A stretch of 64,000 nucleotides of DNA from Triops longicaudatus (taxonomy: Eukaryota > Arthropoda > Branchiopoda > Notostraca > Triopsidae): contig JAGQDJ010000151.1 in NCBI GenBank assembly GCA_022885665.1, forward strand, positions 124,001 to 188,000. The letters run 5' to 3'. Made by a program: the position numbers and the translations under genes. The notes below the pieces were generated by a model, which did not search any database, was not told where the DNA came from, and was given only the letters and a program-made list of their open reading frames with translations. Shown one piece after another: positions 39,901 to 54,900 of this stretch (positions within the stretch are counted from its first letter, which is position 1; each line of letters begins with the position of its first letter).

Positions 39901-42900
39901 ATACTGCGGATCCAGCGCGTCGCAAGTTTTCTAGTTGTGGCTATTTTCATGATTCTTTCATTCGCAATTGGCGTGTATAAAACAAGGAAGACTCAGGCAA
40001 ATGCATGTTGAGGTCGCTTCCTCCATGGTCGCTTTTTACCTCATCGACAAGAACATCTTCCTGTTGGCTCACCGCCCACGAGAACTTGCGCAAGACATAA
40101 ACGAGCCTCGAACCGTGCTAATAGCGTGTTGGGGAAATAATTGGTGGCGTAGACCACTTGACGGACAATACAATGGCTTTCAATCTTGCGGTGATTGACG
40201 GCTTGTATTACTTGAGGCTCCAGACCATGTAGGCATGGACGAAGCATAGACTGTGCGGTGCGGATATTGTGTTGGTTGTAGACCATACAACACCTGCATC
40301 AAAAGGCAAAAAAGTGGGATGCTTACTTGAAGGAAAGGAAGCGTGGTAAGCTGGTGTGTCGTGTGTGATTGTGCACACACTTGTGGGGCTATGAAACTGT
40401 CGGCTTCCTACTCAGTTCCCCATTAGAGACGCATTTAAGCACGTTTTTGAATCGTCTCACAGTTGATAGCATGAATCGCACCTGCTGATCCGCTTTAATT
40501 CTTTCATGAAACTTTCCACAATGAAAGACTTGTGGTGATCTAGGGAATGGTTTGTAGGCCTACGGGCGGTGGCTTGTTAAGGACTCCAGAAAGGAAACGG
40601 CCGTTTTATTACAGGTGAAACGAGGATACGGGTCGCTTTAAGTGAACGGCCGTAGCTTTTCATTGAGGATTGAACGTATTTGTTTTGTAGAGTTTAATTG
40701 ACACCGGAAACGCTACGAGATTCGTGATAGACTTGCCCAGGCGCCAAGCTTCACAGATGGTGTAATAATGATCAAGGGGCGGGTTGAAGTACCTGCATGC
40801 TAATGGTACCTATTGTTGTTTTAGGCTCCCTGTCAAAAACACAGAAACTCCAAGCTGAAACGTACCTTTTTTCCCGTTGTACTCGGGTGCTACTACTTTT
40901 TCGGTATGACTCACGGTTCTGTAGCCGGAATTGAGGCAAAACGGTAAAAAAAAACCTGTTACTTATGCTTTCTGAAGAAGAAATAATAGCCTGACGTTAG
41001 TAGTGTGTCAGTTATATGAGTAAGTCTATAGTTTCTTTTTTAAGCATGAAGGGTCAGTTTCCGTTCGTTTTCTTTAGCTATGCAAAGATGAGAACTGTTG
41101 TTCAACACACTGATTTCTTTTATGGTTGGGCTCTCTCCGTTGCCACAGTAAATTAGTGTAGTGTGCAAGAGAAAAAAAAAGGGGGCTGGAATGGTTATCG
41201 TAGCCCCACACGAGACGCATTGGTCGTAGCCCTTTTGTAGGAAAAATAAATTAATAAATTGGACGTGGTTTTCTTGGAAGACCCCTTCCAATTTATTAAA
41301 TGAACAAGTAGAAGAAAATGGCAGGGGTGAAGGCTTTGTTCTTGTTGTAGTGCTTGATTAACTGGGGAAGGGCAGCAAATTCATTACAGCAGCTTCTGTG
41401 GATTTTGTCCCAAGGATCTTGAGAAACTTGGGACATTTTCTTTGAGCAAATTAGGAATTTCTCGTCTCGGATTCTTTATCCCACCTTTGTAGCGGATGAG
41501 GAGATTTTACGGGAAAAAAAGGTGTTTCGGGCAATCCAGTTGTATGCGGTGGTATGCACTTCCTCGATCCTATTCCTAAACACACCAAACTTTTTTAGCC
41601 CAGACAAAGCAAGGGAAGACAACGTTATGCGTTTTTGATTCCAAGGGAAGGTGAGTTTTTATGCGTTCATTACGCCTGCCATTGTCTGTTTCTGGAAGAA
41701 CGAAAGGGGCTACGAGAGTATTTCGGTCGTAGCAGTATACTGAATTGCGTTTGTTTCACCCTTGGAAAATTTTCACCAGGAAGGTAGACTTATAGCTCGT
41801 GTCTGTATGGGATGCAAGCTTCGCTTGCGTCTGCATCGGGCCGCGAACATTCGTATATGGTGTTTTTATTATAGGTCTGGTGGGTAAAATGATTTCCTCA
41901 TGTTCCCTTACTGGAAAGTCGTACAGAAAGTTTGCTTGATTGAATTAAACGCCTTTCTTTTACTCCCGTTCCCAGGCTAAAGTTTTCGCCTGACAACCGC
42001 CCAACTTGAAGGAAATTGCACTTCGCGTTTCTTTTGGTCAAACAAAAATGTACAACTTTATTTTCTGTCCGGGGTAAAAAGCGTCCTACTGGTGTTCTTA
42101 TAATTAACTTAAGGTCGTCCCAGGGTGTTTCTTCATGGGCAAGACTGCCGTCTGCGAAAAGAAGCTTTCGAAAACCGAGGCTAAAATACTAAAAAGTGTT
42201 AATACGCTGATGGTGAGACAGCTCGGGCTTTTAATGAAGTAAAGCAATCTTTGTTGTAGCCCTTGGAAACACTTCCAAACCTTAGAACAAACTACTCGAA
42301 AAAAGTGTCAAATCGATATTCAAGCTCAAGTCGAAAAGAATATGAAAACGCTATATCTTATGAATAATTCTTTCACGGACCAGTTGTGAACCCAGATTGC
42401 ATGGAAAGGGAAACTGCGACTGCAGCAAAAACCGCTTGGTAGGAGCTGTGAAACTTTGCTGATAAAATATTTCGATTTCTTTTGTACTAATCAGCATAAA
42501 AAGCTTTAGTGGTCGATTTTCCTAAGAAAAGAAAAACAAGAAACGACAAGTTTACTGTTTAATGATACCTCCCACTAAAATAGCACTCAATCCGCAGCTC
42601 TGTGGCTTGTGTTGGATTTTTGTGCATATTGTCAACTTTTTTATTAGTCTCTTCGGCCTTCGCTTTGAAGTAACGAAAAGGCAGGATCCAACACTTTGAT
42701 TGCAAGCTTGATACCATGTGTTGTCTGAAAGAAAAAAGAAGAGCGGTATATTTTTATATTATTTATATGGCATAGCCATAAGCTTGAGAGTACATTTAAT
42801 TCAAGAGGGAAAAAAAAGTTGTCCAACTGTTTGCATGTTAGGTGTTTTCTTGCTGTAGTTTTTTTTTTTTTTTTTAAATCTGAACTCCCGTGTTGCAGCC

Positions 42901-45900
42901 GAGTGGGCAAAGTTATGCTAGCGATTATAGAGTGACGGATGGCGGAGGATAAAAGAAAAATATAGATGTCTATCCACAATAACATTTCACAGATCTTTGG
43001 TCCATTATCTCGCCCCCTAGCTGCGTTATGCTCCATGGGGCTTTCTACGGAGCGTTTCACCCCTTAAACTAACTTCCATCAGCAGTATAACGTCCCCCAG
43101 GCTATATGGGGTCGCTTTTATTTCCTCGGACAACTTCTGGCGGGAATCCAGTCCGGTAAGGGGGAACAGATATTTGCCAGTCCAAACTTGCGGTTTCGCA
43201 TGATAGAATACGTTTCAACGTCAATGAGCCGGGAGCGGGAGCGGGAGCTGAGAGTGAGGGAGAACATTGCATTTGCTTTATAAGTTTCAAAGCCTCTTAA
43301 TTTTCAGGATTATGTCTCACTTCGTCGTGTGTGCTTAGTTTCATATAGGCTACACTATTTCCGAACATAAATGTGGTTTTGACGAAAATAAGACCAAATC
43401 TCTTCCTGTTGCGTTCATACCAAGAACGGTTGTCTCGGGTGCCTAATAATGATCGTAATGAAAAAAGAAAAACACAATGGTTTGTAGAAGCTTTTACCTT
43501 CGAATGAAATCCAATAGGAAGTACGAGCATATCCATTATGACACGCTGTATTTGCTCAGTCACAGAAGGTTTGCTTGTATGTGAACGGGATAATAAGGAC
43601 ACGAATGAAATTACAGTTGAACACTTTAGCAAAACCGTCTTGCTACAACTGAAACAATAAGTTACGACGCGAACAAAACTTTTGTCGTGTATCTATTGTT
43701 ATTCGTTAAAGGGCAGTTTCAGAGCAGTAGGAGACGTACAAAGTATCACCAACGTTTTTGTGGGTTTCAGTAATTTCATAGGAACAAAACGAAGTAAATA
43801 TTGTAAGGAAAGGAATGTTGTTACACTCAGCTACTTTGTGCTTTACTTTAGTTCAACGTATCGAAGGACAAGTGAGTTGAATTGTACGATTTCTTTCTGA
43901 TGCGTAGGTAGAACAAGAAGACTGCTGTGTTTGTGCTGTACAAGTTGGAAGCAACAAAATACCGTCTTTTCTCGTTTTTTTTTTACCGAACTGAATTCCG
44001 AAATTAGATCACGGCATATTAAGTAAAGTGGAATATGTTTGTGTAAATAAAGCTGAAAAAATACAGAATATATCTCACGGCTTTGTTATGTTGCGGTATT
44101 GACGCAGGAAAAATTCACGAAAAAAACTTGTCAATGTTTCAGATTCACTTTGCTGTTCTGGACTGGGAATCAAAGTTTTTGTACACAATGCAGGGTTGCA
44201 TTTCTTTAGTGCAATTTTTTGGAAGGCTGAATTGAAAACTTCATGTGCTCTCCCGTCGAGTGAATAACTTACGCGGCGCATAAGCGAATCACAGTTGCCA
44301 TCCATTCCGATAAAACGACAGAGAGAACATTTCTCAGCCAAAACGACGTAATGCAGGCTAAAGAATTCAACTAACGTGGACACAAAAAGCTGTCGCTTTA
44401 GCCGCCACTAAAAAGGTGACTCCCACTGTTTTATTCGTTAGAGGCTGCGCAAAACATGGCAGCTGTACTCTGTCTAGTAGTGTTACTTTCTGTTTATCTC
44501 TTATTTTTCTTTGCTTAAGAAGATTGATAAAAAAGACCCTTGCGAAACTTTCACTATAATGCTTGGTTACAGACGTCTTTGAAAGTATATGTATAGGAAT
44601 TTTCAAAAGTGAATGGCTTTTTTTTTAGAAAAAAAGCTGTATTTTTAGCAGAATGAGGTTTTGTAGCTTTTCTTGAACTTGGCAATAATAATGTAAACCA
44701 TTAGCTGAGCCGGATAGGGTCTTTACCAGTACTTTATAATTTAATACCCTGTAATCTCGTTCGATACGTTTTATCTTCCCATAACTTTAGAATGGATATC
44801 AAGACTGTGGGTTTTTCGGGTTTCCAACAAGGTCGCGGCTCCCAGCAGTAGTTCCCTATTCTTTTCGATAAGGTACAAGGTACTCATTAGTGCATATTTG
44901 GTCTAGTTAGGAAGGAAGCGAGGATAGGGAGCTTGAAATGATGAGCCGTTATTTGACTTCAAGAAAGACGGGCAAGGCACTCGGTAAGGGCGAGGCTTTT
45001 CTTGGCTAGAAAGCCTCACGGGCTTCAGTCCCTTGTTAAAGGAGTTAGAGCTACGGCGAACAACTTCATTTCGTTACAGCTGCGTGCTGGCTATAACGCA
45101 GGGGCTATTTGTGTGTAGGCCGAATAGGAAAAAATTGCTTTCGAAGTCAATTGTTCGAGGAGCTAAGAGGTAGGGAGTTGCTAAATGAAGTTATGCACGT
45201 CTCCTTTGGTTGGTTTTGACCAAACAATGATATGGTACAAATGAACCCATCCCTAGAGAATGATAGGGCGGCATGGGGCCCCCTATTTTAATTCTTATGT
45301 TTCTCGTTTCTGAGTGGGTCGCCTAGGTTAAAGCTAATGAGTAGTTTACCGATTTGAACAACTTCATCCCTTCTATGCTGTGGGAGGGGAAGGAATTGGG
45401 GCACAGAGGGAAATCAGGATGGGCGCTAAATGACTCTCCAACGTTCTTAATACCAAGAGTACAGCGCTTAGTTACTATGGAATGAATACTGAGCTATGAG
45501 GGACCTATCCTTTCCGGATAAAGTGATGTGCTATGTAAGGGGATTTTTTTTACAACTAATAGGGGACAGGAGCACACTTTGGTTGCGTTTTTATCATGCC
45601 TTTTTATTGCAACGCTTACCAGTAGTTCAACCGGAAAATGCACTTTTATTTCTCTTTTTATTTGCGTTTGGAGACGATAAATAACTGCAGAAAGAGGAAT
45701 CGTTACATAAAGGTTGTAAGAACTTATTTTCCTTTCGATTTCACCCACGAAGCCAGCAAGAGGGGTGAAAAGTGTGTCGCAATTTCAATAATCTTAATTA
45801 AGCAATGGTCTTCGTATTATATAGGTATGTTTAGTGCAAGAGTCGTTTGGAGAACATTAAGCCTTCTGGACGACGTAAGCTCAGATACATTCCACATCTT

Positions 45901-48900
45901 AGCTGCGTGTTTCTGTTCGCATATTTCAGTTCCTCTGAGAACGAAACATACTAGGGAACACGGTCTGAAAATCTTTCGCAAACTAGTACCCCGGAGGTTA
46001 AGGCTGAAATGTTTCTCTCTGTGGTACCTCTCTTAGATTATGCATTCACGTCGAGTATATCTTTGGGGAAATTTGCATCTTAACTGAGCTCAGAAACTGG
46101 ATCAACTTAGTACGTATCAGATCTCCCAAGACGTATTATAATTTGAAGACTCGGAGACGGTGGAAGTAACTTCTAAGCAAATATGTCAGCGAATGAGGGG
46201 CGTACAATTCTAGTTCCTGTTTATCAAGACTTACTGAGTTGCAGAAATGTGCTAACTGGTGCAGATTTATGTACTGGCTTTCCTAAGTTGGGCTTCGCCA
46301 AGACGCTAGTATCAAGACGAGATTGTGCCATACGTACCAGGCAAGGGCAACTGAGGTGATTAGGAAAAGCCCAAGAAACCCGTTGGGCAAGAGAGTACGA
46401 AGCATAAGAGAATGCAAGTGCAAAGTTGATTGGTGTGTTATGAGAAGGAGTAAAAAGTCTTCAGCGTGAAGGGTACTAGCTAATGGTTAATCATTGCTAT
46501 CATGAGTCAAATGTTGCGATAGGAACTAGGCAACCGAGGATCTAAAAGGCGGGAGAACCTCAGCTGTTATCATGACGGAAGTCGAGGGCTACCAAGCGCC
46601 TTGAGCTTGGAACTTTTCAATTGTGCCTTTGAAATTTGCACAACGTATTTCTGGCTCCCGTTTCGGATTAATAGATTCTGGAACCAGGCAGAAGGTTGCA
46701 AACGTACCGTTCTGTTGTCATGTTGCTTTTGAAGAGCGATGAGATTTGGTCTTAAAACTTCAATCATCGTAAAAACTTCCCTTCTAGAAATCTCATTTGA
46801 CACACTTGCCACCCTGTAAGCGAGACAACAATTGATCCGAACTTTTCGCCGTTGCTGGTTCCCAATTGATGTCTGATATTTTATTTCAGGCGCTTAAGTG
46901 GCACTCTCGAAAGAAAAGTAAAACAACAAATGGGTTGTTTTGCTTTTCCTTTTTCCCGTAACTTTTTAGGGTGGAAAGCTCTCCAGAATTTTTAGAAAAT
47001 GCTTTCTTTAATAGAGACGATAATACATTAGCAATGTTAAACGGCTTGACCGAAATGGTTGTTGATATAGACCTCGCCATGGAATGCACGCGCCTGACTC
47101 TGTGCCTAGTCACTAGAGACATAAAAAGGCAACTTTAGTGCTAATGAAGCTGTGAATGGACTGATTTGTCAATCATTACCTTTTAAAAGACAAGTATGAG
47201 AAAAAAGCGAGGGAGACGGAGAATTCAGACCGACGGAATCGCTTAAACAAAGGATAATTTTTTTTTATCGAACTGTTTAATACTGGGTGCGGAAAAAAAA
47301 GAAAAGATTAGCGTGAAAGGAAGAAAGTGGTAACGGGAAAGAACAGTTATGCTCTAGAGCACAAAATACGAGTCCGACTAGCAATTATGAGCGAACGAAT
47401 AGAGAATAAATTCATATGTGAAAAATTTGCATCCATAATGTTTTTTGTCATTGTTTTTTTAGGATTCATTTCCGTTTGGGAACTGAGTCTTGCATAATGA
47501 CTACGGAAGTTTAATGACTTGGAAGCACATAAATTGTTCTTCCAAGACGCTGCTGGGAATAAGGTCTCGTATGTGTATTTTTGCTTACAGGGAGATCGTA
47601 AAGGACAAAAGCGTTTATGTGCGAACTGACATGCTCCTGTGTCGTAACCACGCGAGTAGGGTTAGGTAACAGTTCGTATTGTAAAGCTTCATTAAGGTAG
47701 TTTCCTTGCTCAAAAATTGATGCGCCACGCACCCCTGGGCTTATGTTACATCCTAACCAACAAACACAACTTGTACGAGTTGCACTTAACCCTTACGTTA
47801 AGGGAGACATAATGTGATATGTAAACAATTATGGAACTTTACTTATCATGGCGTGGGTCGTAGAAGCATAAGGAAAGTAGCGATTAAAGTGAGTGAGTAT
47901 TTATAAAGAAAACTTAGTTGAAATCTGTGGGAATCCTATGTCATTGTCATGCTTTAATTTACAAATATGCGTGAACTCAAAGTCATAAAAAATAATTTTG
48001 CCCTTAACTTTGTTTCTTTGTGCGTCATCAGCCCTTAAAGTTGGCGAACTTTGCGACTGATTTTAGTCGTTACAGGACGGCAATTCTGCTTAGTTAATGA
48101 TGGATCTACAGCCGTTAAAAGTTAGTGTAACAGGCATATTGATCATGTTTTGTCAAGTTCTTCAAAAATAGAAAAAAGAATAACATACTTGACTTGTTTG
48201 GGGTGTACTTGCATATAAAATTTGTTTTGATTTAGGGTCCGCAGAATAAAAGCATCGAAATGCAATTAAAACGTGGTGTTGCTCGCCCTCGAGCTATATA
48301 ATTGTTTTATCGTCTGTATTCCGCATTGCGACACGGTAAATCCATCTTTCTGCCGTTATGCTGAACAACACACTTCCTTCTGATTTTTTTTCGCGGGTTT
48401 AATGCTCATGGCTAAAGCCGCCACTAGTACACTTCTGTAGACTATTTTTTTTTCTTGAAGACAGGACTAAAATGCATAAAGAGTAATGCGCCTTTTTATT
48501 TCATTGAATCACTGGCAGAACTCTATAAGTAAAGAAGACGAGTGAAGAATAGGTGAGTCTTATGTTTTGTCTGCGTCTTCCGGCAGAGATACTGCTACGA
48601 CATTCCAAATGTCCGTGAGCGTATCTACTATGCTTACAGCTGCAGTCCAGCTAAATCCTCCATTGACTCTTTTTTCTTTCAAAACGCTAAACCCATTAAA
48701 CACATCTATTGTCTCCAAGGCACACTTTTTTATCCTGAAAGGTAAAAAAGCTGTAAGTTCCTAAGTCTTTTCAACTTCCATTATGCCCGTGTCCCATAAA
48801 ATGAGGAAAAAATTTTGCACGTTTCATATAAACATCCGTAGTGTACAGCACTTTCTAGTTGGTCCCTTAAGAAACAAGAGGAAACAGGTTTTAAGTTGGA

Positions 48901-51900
48901 AACAGATTTTCTTTATAGCTGTGTTTTAACTTGGTCAGTTTTTTACATTAGTTATTTCGCTCTTTTCTTTTTACCCCCTTCTCTTACACTCCAAGTTCTA
49001 GTTCAGACACGGAAGGCTTGCTTCGAGCGGAGTAAAATAAAAGCACATACTTTTTGCGGAAATGCCCAGACTTTTTTTTCTCTTTTTGATCTAATAAGAA
49101 ATAACCTAAAATTGCAGCCTTGGAGTCCGAGTTATGAAGTGATAAGCCGTTGTTGGGTGTATTTAAGTACAGGAAAAACAATCAGCGTGCTCAGGCTTAA
49201 AAATGGGCAAGCTTGTCGCTAAAAAGGGGGACAAAAGTTGGAACAATCATCGTTCACGTTTTTGAAAATAGAACAAGAAAATCTCTTGGAGGAAAGCGTA
49301 GCTTGTTGAAGGGTAATAAAGAACCTGTCTAAAGAGTGGTCGCACAAGATGGATCGTTTCCGCTGGTGCTTGAAAACTAGCAACTCGTTTTCTTTGCGAC
49401 GTCGTTCACCCAACTTTTCATATATTGTTGGTTTTATTCGTCTTGTCCCTGCACAAGTTCTGCTTTCAAGAATTTGTAGGCAAGTAGTTGCTAAGGAACA
49501 AAGCTAGATAGGCACAAGAGCGTAAACTTACCAAGGAAGTTTAAATATAAGTAAATGGTCGACTATATACCTGCACACCTGGGAGTAGTAAATTTCCGGC
49601 ATAAAAATTGGGTGGCAAATTTCAACTTTTGGGACCAGAAAATGTGGATATGACCTTAAAGACATTCAGAGGGGCCAGGGAACGTTGACACTTTTTGTGG
49701 TGCCGGTATTCCTCGGGACAATTGATAACGGAAGTGAGGTAATCGTTTCTCAATAGGTAAACTCGAGAAGACTTGCATTTGATGGCACAACGCGCCCCCT
49801 AACCCCTTAGAACATTTTCCGCTGGTCACTTGGGTTTTCGCTTGAAACCAAAAAAGGTTTTTCTCTCCTGAGCCTTTATTTTGAGTAGTGATACAAGAAG
49901 GTATTTTCGGTAGGGGTAAAGTGTAATGGAATCCTTAGGGCAGTAACAAGAGGCTTGGACAGGCTAAAAAAGGAAAGGTATGGCTCCGAAAAAAATGTAA
50001 TACTCAGATGTTTAAGCTACGGCATGCCGATCGAGACAGAGCCATAGAGTTTTACGGTTACGAGGGTACCGGGAGGCTGAGGGTATGTATTGATGACTGG
50101 TGGTCGTAAAAGGTGTTGCCGGCAACACCTGACTGCCACTAACACTTAACGCACCTGTCCATCACAGATCTTCGAGTTGATTGCTTTTGTCGTTTTTAAT
50201 TTTTTTTCTCCTTACGTTGGTTCTTTTCGTGCGCTTAAGCCTAAGGCTATGTACCTTCGCGTTCCGGGCTTCGCCAAACACAACTTTATTTATGGCAGCG
50301 CCCGATACTTTATGTATACGCAGCATCCTTGTTCCGTTGCAGCCTTTGTTATCTGAAGTTTTTGTTCTGTCAGTTATGGTGGTGTCGAAAATTTTTAGGG
50401 CCGTAGTGTGTTTTGACACATCTTTCATCTTCTAGAGAAGCAATTTTCAGCCCTGGACTCATAAATTGGCTCAAGGGGTATAGAGAACAACTGCTTTTCC
50501 TTGCGCCTATATGCATGTCACAGCCAAAAGTTGGAGCCTTGGGTTGGCAAACGGACAATTTGGAATGTCTTTGAAGACTTTTTTCTCTTTTTTTAATACA
50601 GTTTTATTGCCCTCGCATAGAGTACTCTTCTTTAGCGAGCCAAGCCTCTTTATACATTGCACAGTGTAGAAAAAAAAGAGTAAAAGATTCTCGAGAAGTC
50701 TGTATTTTTTCGACTTTTTTGTGCGTCTTCTCCATAAAAAGATGAGGTTCCGGGAGTGACGACGACTGTGTGCTCTTTTTCTCCTCTTGGCAACCAGGAA
50801 GAGATTTTTACGTCAGAGTAAAAGCACTGGATAGGATATACAAACTGTCCGCATAGGAGGGAAATGATAGTAAGCCTTCGTTTCCGTAAAATTGGTGTAG
50901 TTTTCTTGAAATGAGCCTGTTGTGATCTACTTGAAAGTTTGCCTTTATATCCCAACCAGCGAGTTACTGTGCTTTTTTTATTAAATTCTCTTTATCTCTG
51001 TAAATTCATTGCCGAAGTGAAAGGTACGCTATGTATTGTACAGAGCTTATTGTTACAGTAACAATAGCGCGCTTCGTCGAGAACAGCACGGATAAAGCGA
51101 GGCGGAGCCGTGAAAGATAGAGCGCTAAAGGAAAAAGAAATAAGAGTGAGCTTTTTAAGTAGAGTCGATAAGACAGGAAGAGAAATTAGGAAGGTTTTCC
51201 ATTGCTGTCTACGCTAATCAAATTCATCCATCCAAAGGCGACGATTGATAGTGAAGAAAGATCGGTTATCTGGTTAACCGGAATGGGTCGAGTAGGTCCA
51301 TTTGCATGGCGCATCCTACTCATGGGTTTCCGCTTGTCGTAGCACGAGGGTAAGAAAAAGGGAAAATGGAGCGAAAGTTTTTTGTAACGTAGCAAAGACT
51401 TCGGCTCTTAAGGACATTAAGTTAGGATGTTCATTCGTCTGTGTCCTTAACGTGTTCGTCATGTTCTTAGATAGCGATATATCCTAATTGCCTCTGCAAT
51501 TTGCAGTTTTTTCGCGTTTCAGTGCCGCCTCTTCAAAGCACTCAATGAGACTATACATTTATTGGGCTTCTGTGTTCGTCCACTTATGAGTCGGGTTATA
51601 CCATTTTTGGTTTCTGTCGATATCTTTTAAAAGGGGCCGAATGACTTTTCAACAGCAAAACGCAGAACAGCGGACCGTTTCAAGGAGCTTTCCTAAATAC
51701 GCCCATCTCAAGTTGTCGGGAATAATGTGTCTTCTCGTTGGGATTGTAAGTTGGCGAGCCAAATCAATAGGGCAAGGGAAGAGGACTGCACCCTACTACA
51801 GTTTGCCGACGGTTTTCTTCTTTTTTGACATCTCTAGAAATGGCTTCATTTTTACTGAACCGTTAAATGGACGAACTTCTTTGGAAGTGTTGTTGTCAGA

Positions 51901-54900
51901 GACGACAAAGCGATACAAATCCTCTTATTGTTGCATTATGGACACGGTACACCGTTCTCTCCTAATGGATAAATTACGTGCGGAAATGCTATAAACTCTT
52001 TCATAACAGTCAAGTATATTCCGAAATTTATTTTGACGGTGACGCTACGGATCCATACATGGACTCTGTTTTCGAGAAATTAAAAAATTTCTTTAAGTCA
52101 TTTTCAACGATTTGACAAAACGCTAAACTCGTGAAGAATTAGAGCTTGGTTGATTGTAAACGCACGTGCGCAGGTATACGCTCGTCAGTGCAAATTGCAC
52201 TGTGTTGATTTTCCTCACTGTATTACCTTGTACACAGTTCCTAACAGGTGATTTACTCTGTCGAAATATCCCCAATCAAGTTTCTTCAGTTTTAATGCTA
52301 ATAAATTCTAGTTGTCAATAGCTCCCTTACAAGAACACTTTGCACTGTAAGTAATAAGCTTTTACAACAACCTAGGATAACAGTGTTGTTTATATGGTTG
52401 TGAAGGCCATTGTTTACAGCATGATTACCCCTGCTTTTGTTTCCGTTTTCCCAGAATCTAGTGACCAAGCAATGGGGCACGTACAGAAAATTATCCGAAC
52501 TTTTGTATCACTGTTGTAGGCTTTATGAAAGATAATGTATTGCGCCAGGAGTTTCAGTCCAGAATATTAGCGTATTGAGCGGTGTACCTTTTCTTAAAAA
52601 AAAAAAAAAAAAAAAGAAACTTCTTGCGTTATGAACTCATGTTACTTATCGATATGCCTCCCAAAAAGCATGCGGACACGAGCGCCGAAATGCCTTGTCC
52701 TGACTGATGTGCCGAAGCCCTTGTCTGTAAGGTGCTGACATTTCCGATAGGGAATAGCTACTTGGATATGCTGATGACGCAGACGATTTCGCAAGCTATG
52801 TGTCTGTCGTATGCCATGTCCGCTCGTTTGCCAGAAACTGGGGAAAATGCAAACGGGTAATCTTAGGAAAGAATTGGGGGAAAATGGAACAGGAAGTTGT
52901 TTGCTTGCCACGTCTTCTTATAGGTTTCTTTGAAACCGAAGGAGACTCGCAAGGCCTGAAAGATGCTATTTGGCCAGAATAAGGCGTCCGGAAAATCCGG
53001 TATGTATATATCGAACTTTTTATCCGCGATAGTTCTGTTTGAGGTTTTCAAATCATAAAAAGCGGCACATCCCAAGCGTGCCTAACACACCGTAAGGCAT
53101 GCGGTGCCGTTTTCAGCGGTCTTTGTTGAAAAAGGCGTGCCAGTTCTCTATAGACTGTTCGCCCCAGATTCTTACTGCAGCGGAGCTCACAGAGCTATAG
53201 GCACTACTTCATGATTCATTTGAAGTTTTCTCCTATGACAATCTACTTTTCGGCCAGGAGAAATGTTATTTAATGTCTTATGGCTGTATTTCGTTTCTCT
53301 CAGCAAACATTGTAATAAACTACTGCAAGTAATAAATGTATGTTGTAGATGTTATAAAAATCTCGGCATGGAGCACACTTGTAACGAACGTCGTTTTGGT
53401 TAAAGCATTGGTTGAGGGAGTGCCGAGTGCCTGTTGAGTAGTCCACCAAATTTTCAGCGTTTCGCATTGTGACCTCATGGTAAACAGCTGCTGAAGTTCT
53501 GTCCGAGTGTATCTACCGACACTGATAAAGGAAGTCAGTGGTTCGAAAATTGCACTGTTGTGAACTGATCCACTATTTGAATTGTTGCTCACTGGATCCA
53601 AGTTGAATATTCTCCGCGCAGTAGTATGTCACATCGGAATACGCTAGCAACGAAGAGTGCTGTACTGAGTTCTAGCTGAAAATACTATTAGTCTCACCTT
53701 GTACATCAGTGGTCGGCAACCTACGGCCCGCGTACCCAATTTATCCGGCCCGCGGTGCTCGGGCAGAGAATTGCGTTTTACGTAAAGTAGCAACTTTGTG
53801 GTACAAAAGAGCATCCAAAGTCTCATTTCTTTACAAGTCAAGTGCAACATTAATTAAAAAAGGATTATTTGTAAATAATCTGTCTTTATTTTTTTCCTTA
53901 AGTAATACCCGGTGAAGTATTTTCACTGGGCTAATCCGGCCCGCCTTCACCTTACACGTCTAGATCCGGCCCGCAACCACCTCACATGGCTTTTAATGGA
54001 CCCTGAAGGGGAAAGGTTGCCAACCCCTGTTGTACATTTTTCCGACGCTGTTTTCGGGTGCGAAATCAGAAAATTTGCAACGATACACCTATACGCTAGT
54101 CCCACAAGAATTTTAGTACACATAAACTCTTTACATTGGCTCATTTATACTTTTTTCGGATTTTTTTTTCTTTTCTTTGCAGCCTGTGTATTACTTTGGC
54201 TGTGTATCGTAGCAACCGCATTTGTATGGCTAAAGTAGGAAAGATGAGCTGGCGTCTTCTCTTGATACCAGCGCCTTTGGTTTTATGTACAGTTATCTTC
54301 TGGAAGAAGATGAGATCTTGTCAAGAGCTTTGGTGCCGTGCATGAAAGTGACATGAAGCACAAACGAATACCCTGTTTCTCCACCTTGCGTTCGTCTTTA
54401 TGCTTCTCATTGGATGCATCGAGCAAAGCTATAAAACTCCGGTGATAAAAGTGTTTTCATGAGGCTGCAGGCGAAGAAAACCTTCTGTTGAACTTGTTGT
54501 AGAATACGTAGGCCTTATTAGGAGCTTCCACTTGGGCAAGAGTGGGTGCTTTATTTCAAGCTTAAAACTAAGTAGCGGCTAAAAAATCGAGACAGAACAG
54601 TGTTCGGCATCAGTTGTTACTTTCCACGCGGCGTAAAGGAGATATCGTTCCGACCGTGTGTAGGGGATGTAAGTAGTCAGCAAAGCGTTACTCATGTGAA
54701 GAGCATGACAGAAGGAGACGGCCTTAGACGCAGCAAGCGTGCTGCTTAGAGAAGATGACTCCCAGGTGCTGCGGAAGGGCGTAGGCACCTTGCTTATTGC
54801 CTTTATCAAAGAAACGGGCAGCATGACAGGCAATTCACTTCAAGTTGGATCGGGGATAGAACTGGGAATTCCGATGCTCCCAGTTCTTTACAGACTTTGC

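Noticed and set aside
42644..43060. Longest open frame, 138 codons, minus strand
   Set aside because: It contains homopolymer-encoded Lys runs and no domain, and a few frames of this length are expected by chance in 64 kb of this composition.
45638..46036. 132-codon open frame on the plus strand
   Set aside because: No recognisable motif, and length within chance expectation.
52185..52202. 17-bp inverted repeat CAGTGCAA-A-TTGCACTG
   Set aside because: Arms of 8 bp are expected about once per window by chance.
52761..52778. LGYADD reading, like the active-site motif of LINE reverse transcriptases
   Set aside because: A stop (TAG at 52755-52757) lies just upstream in frame, and nothing downstream resembles a reverse transcriptase. 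Six residues alone are not evidence.
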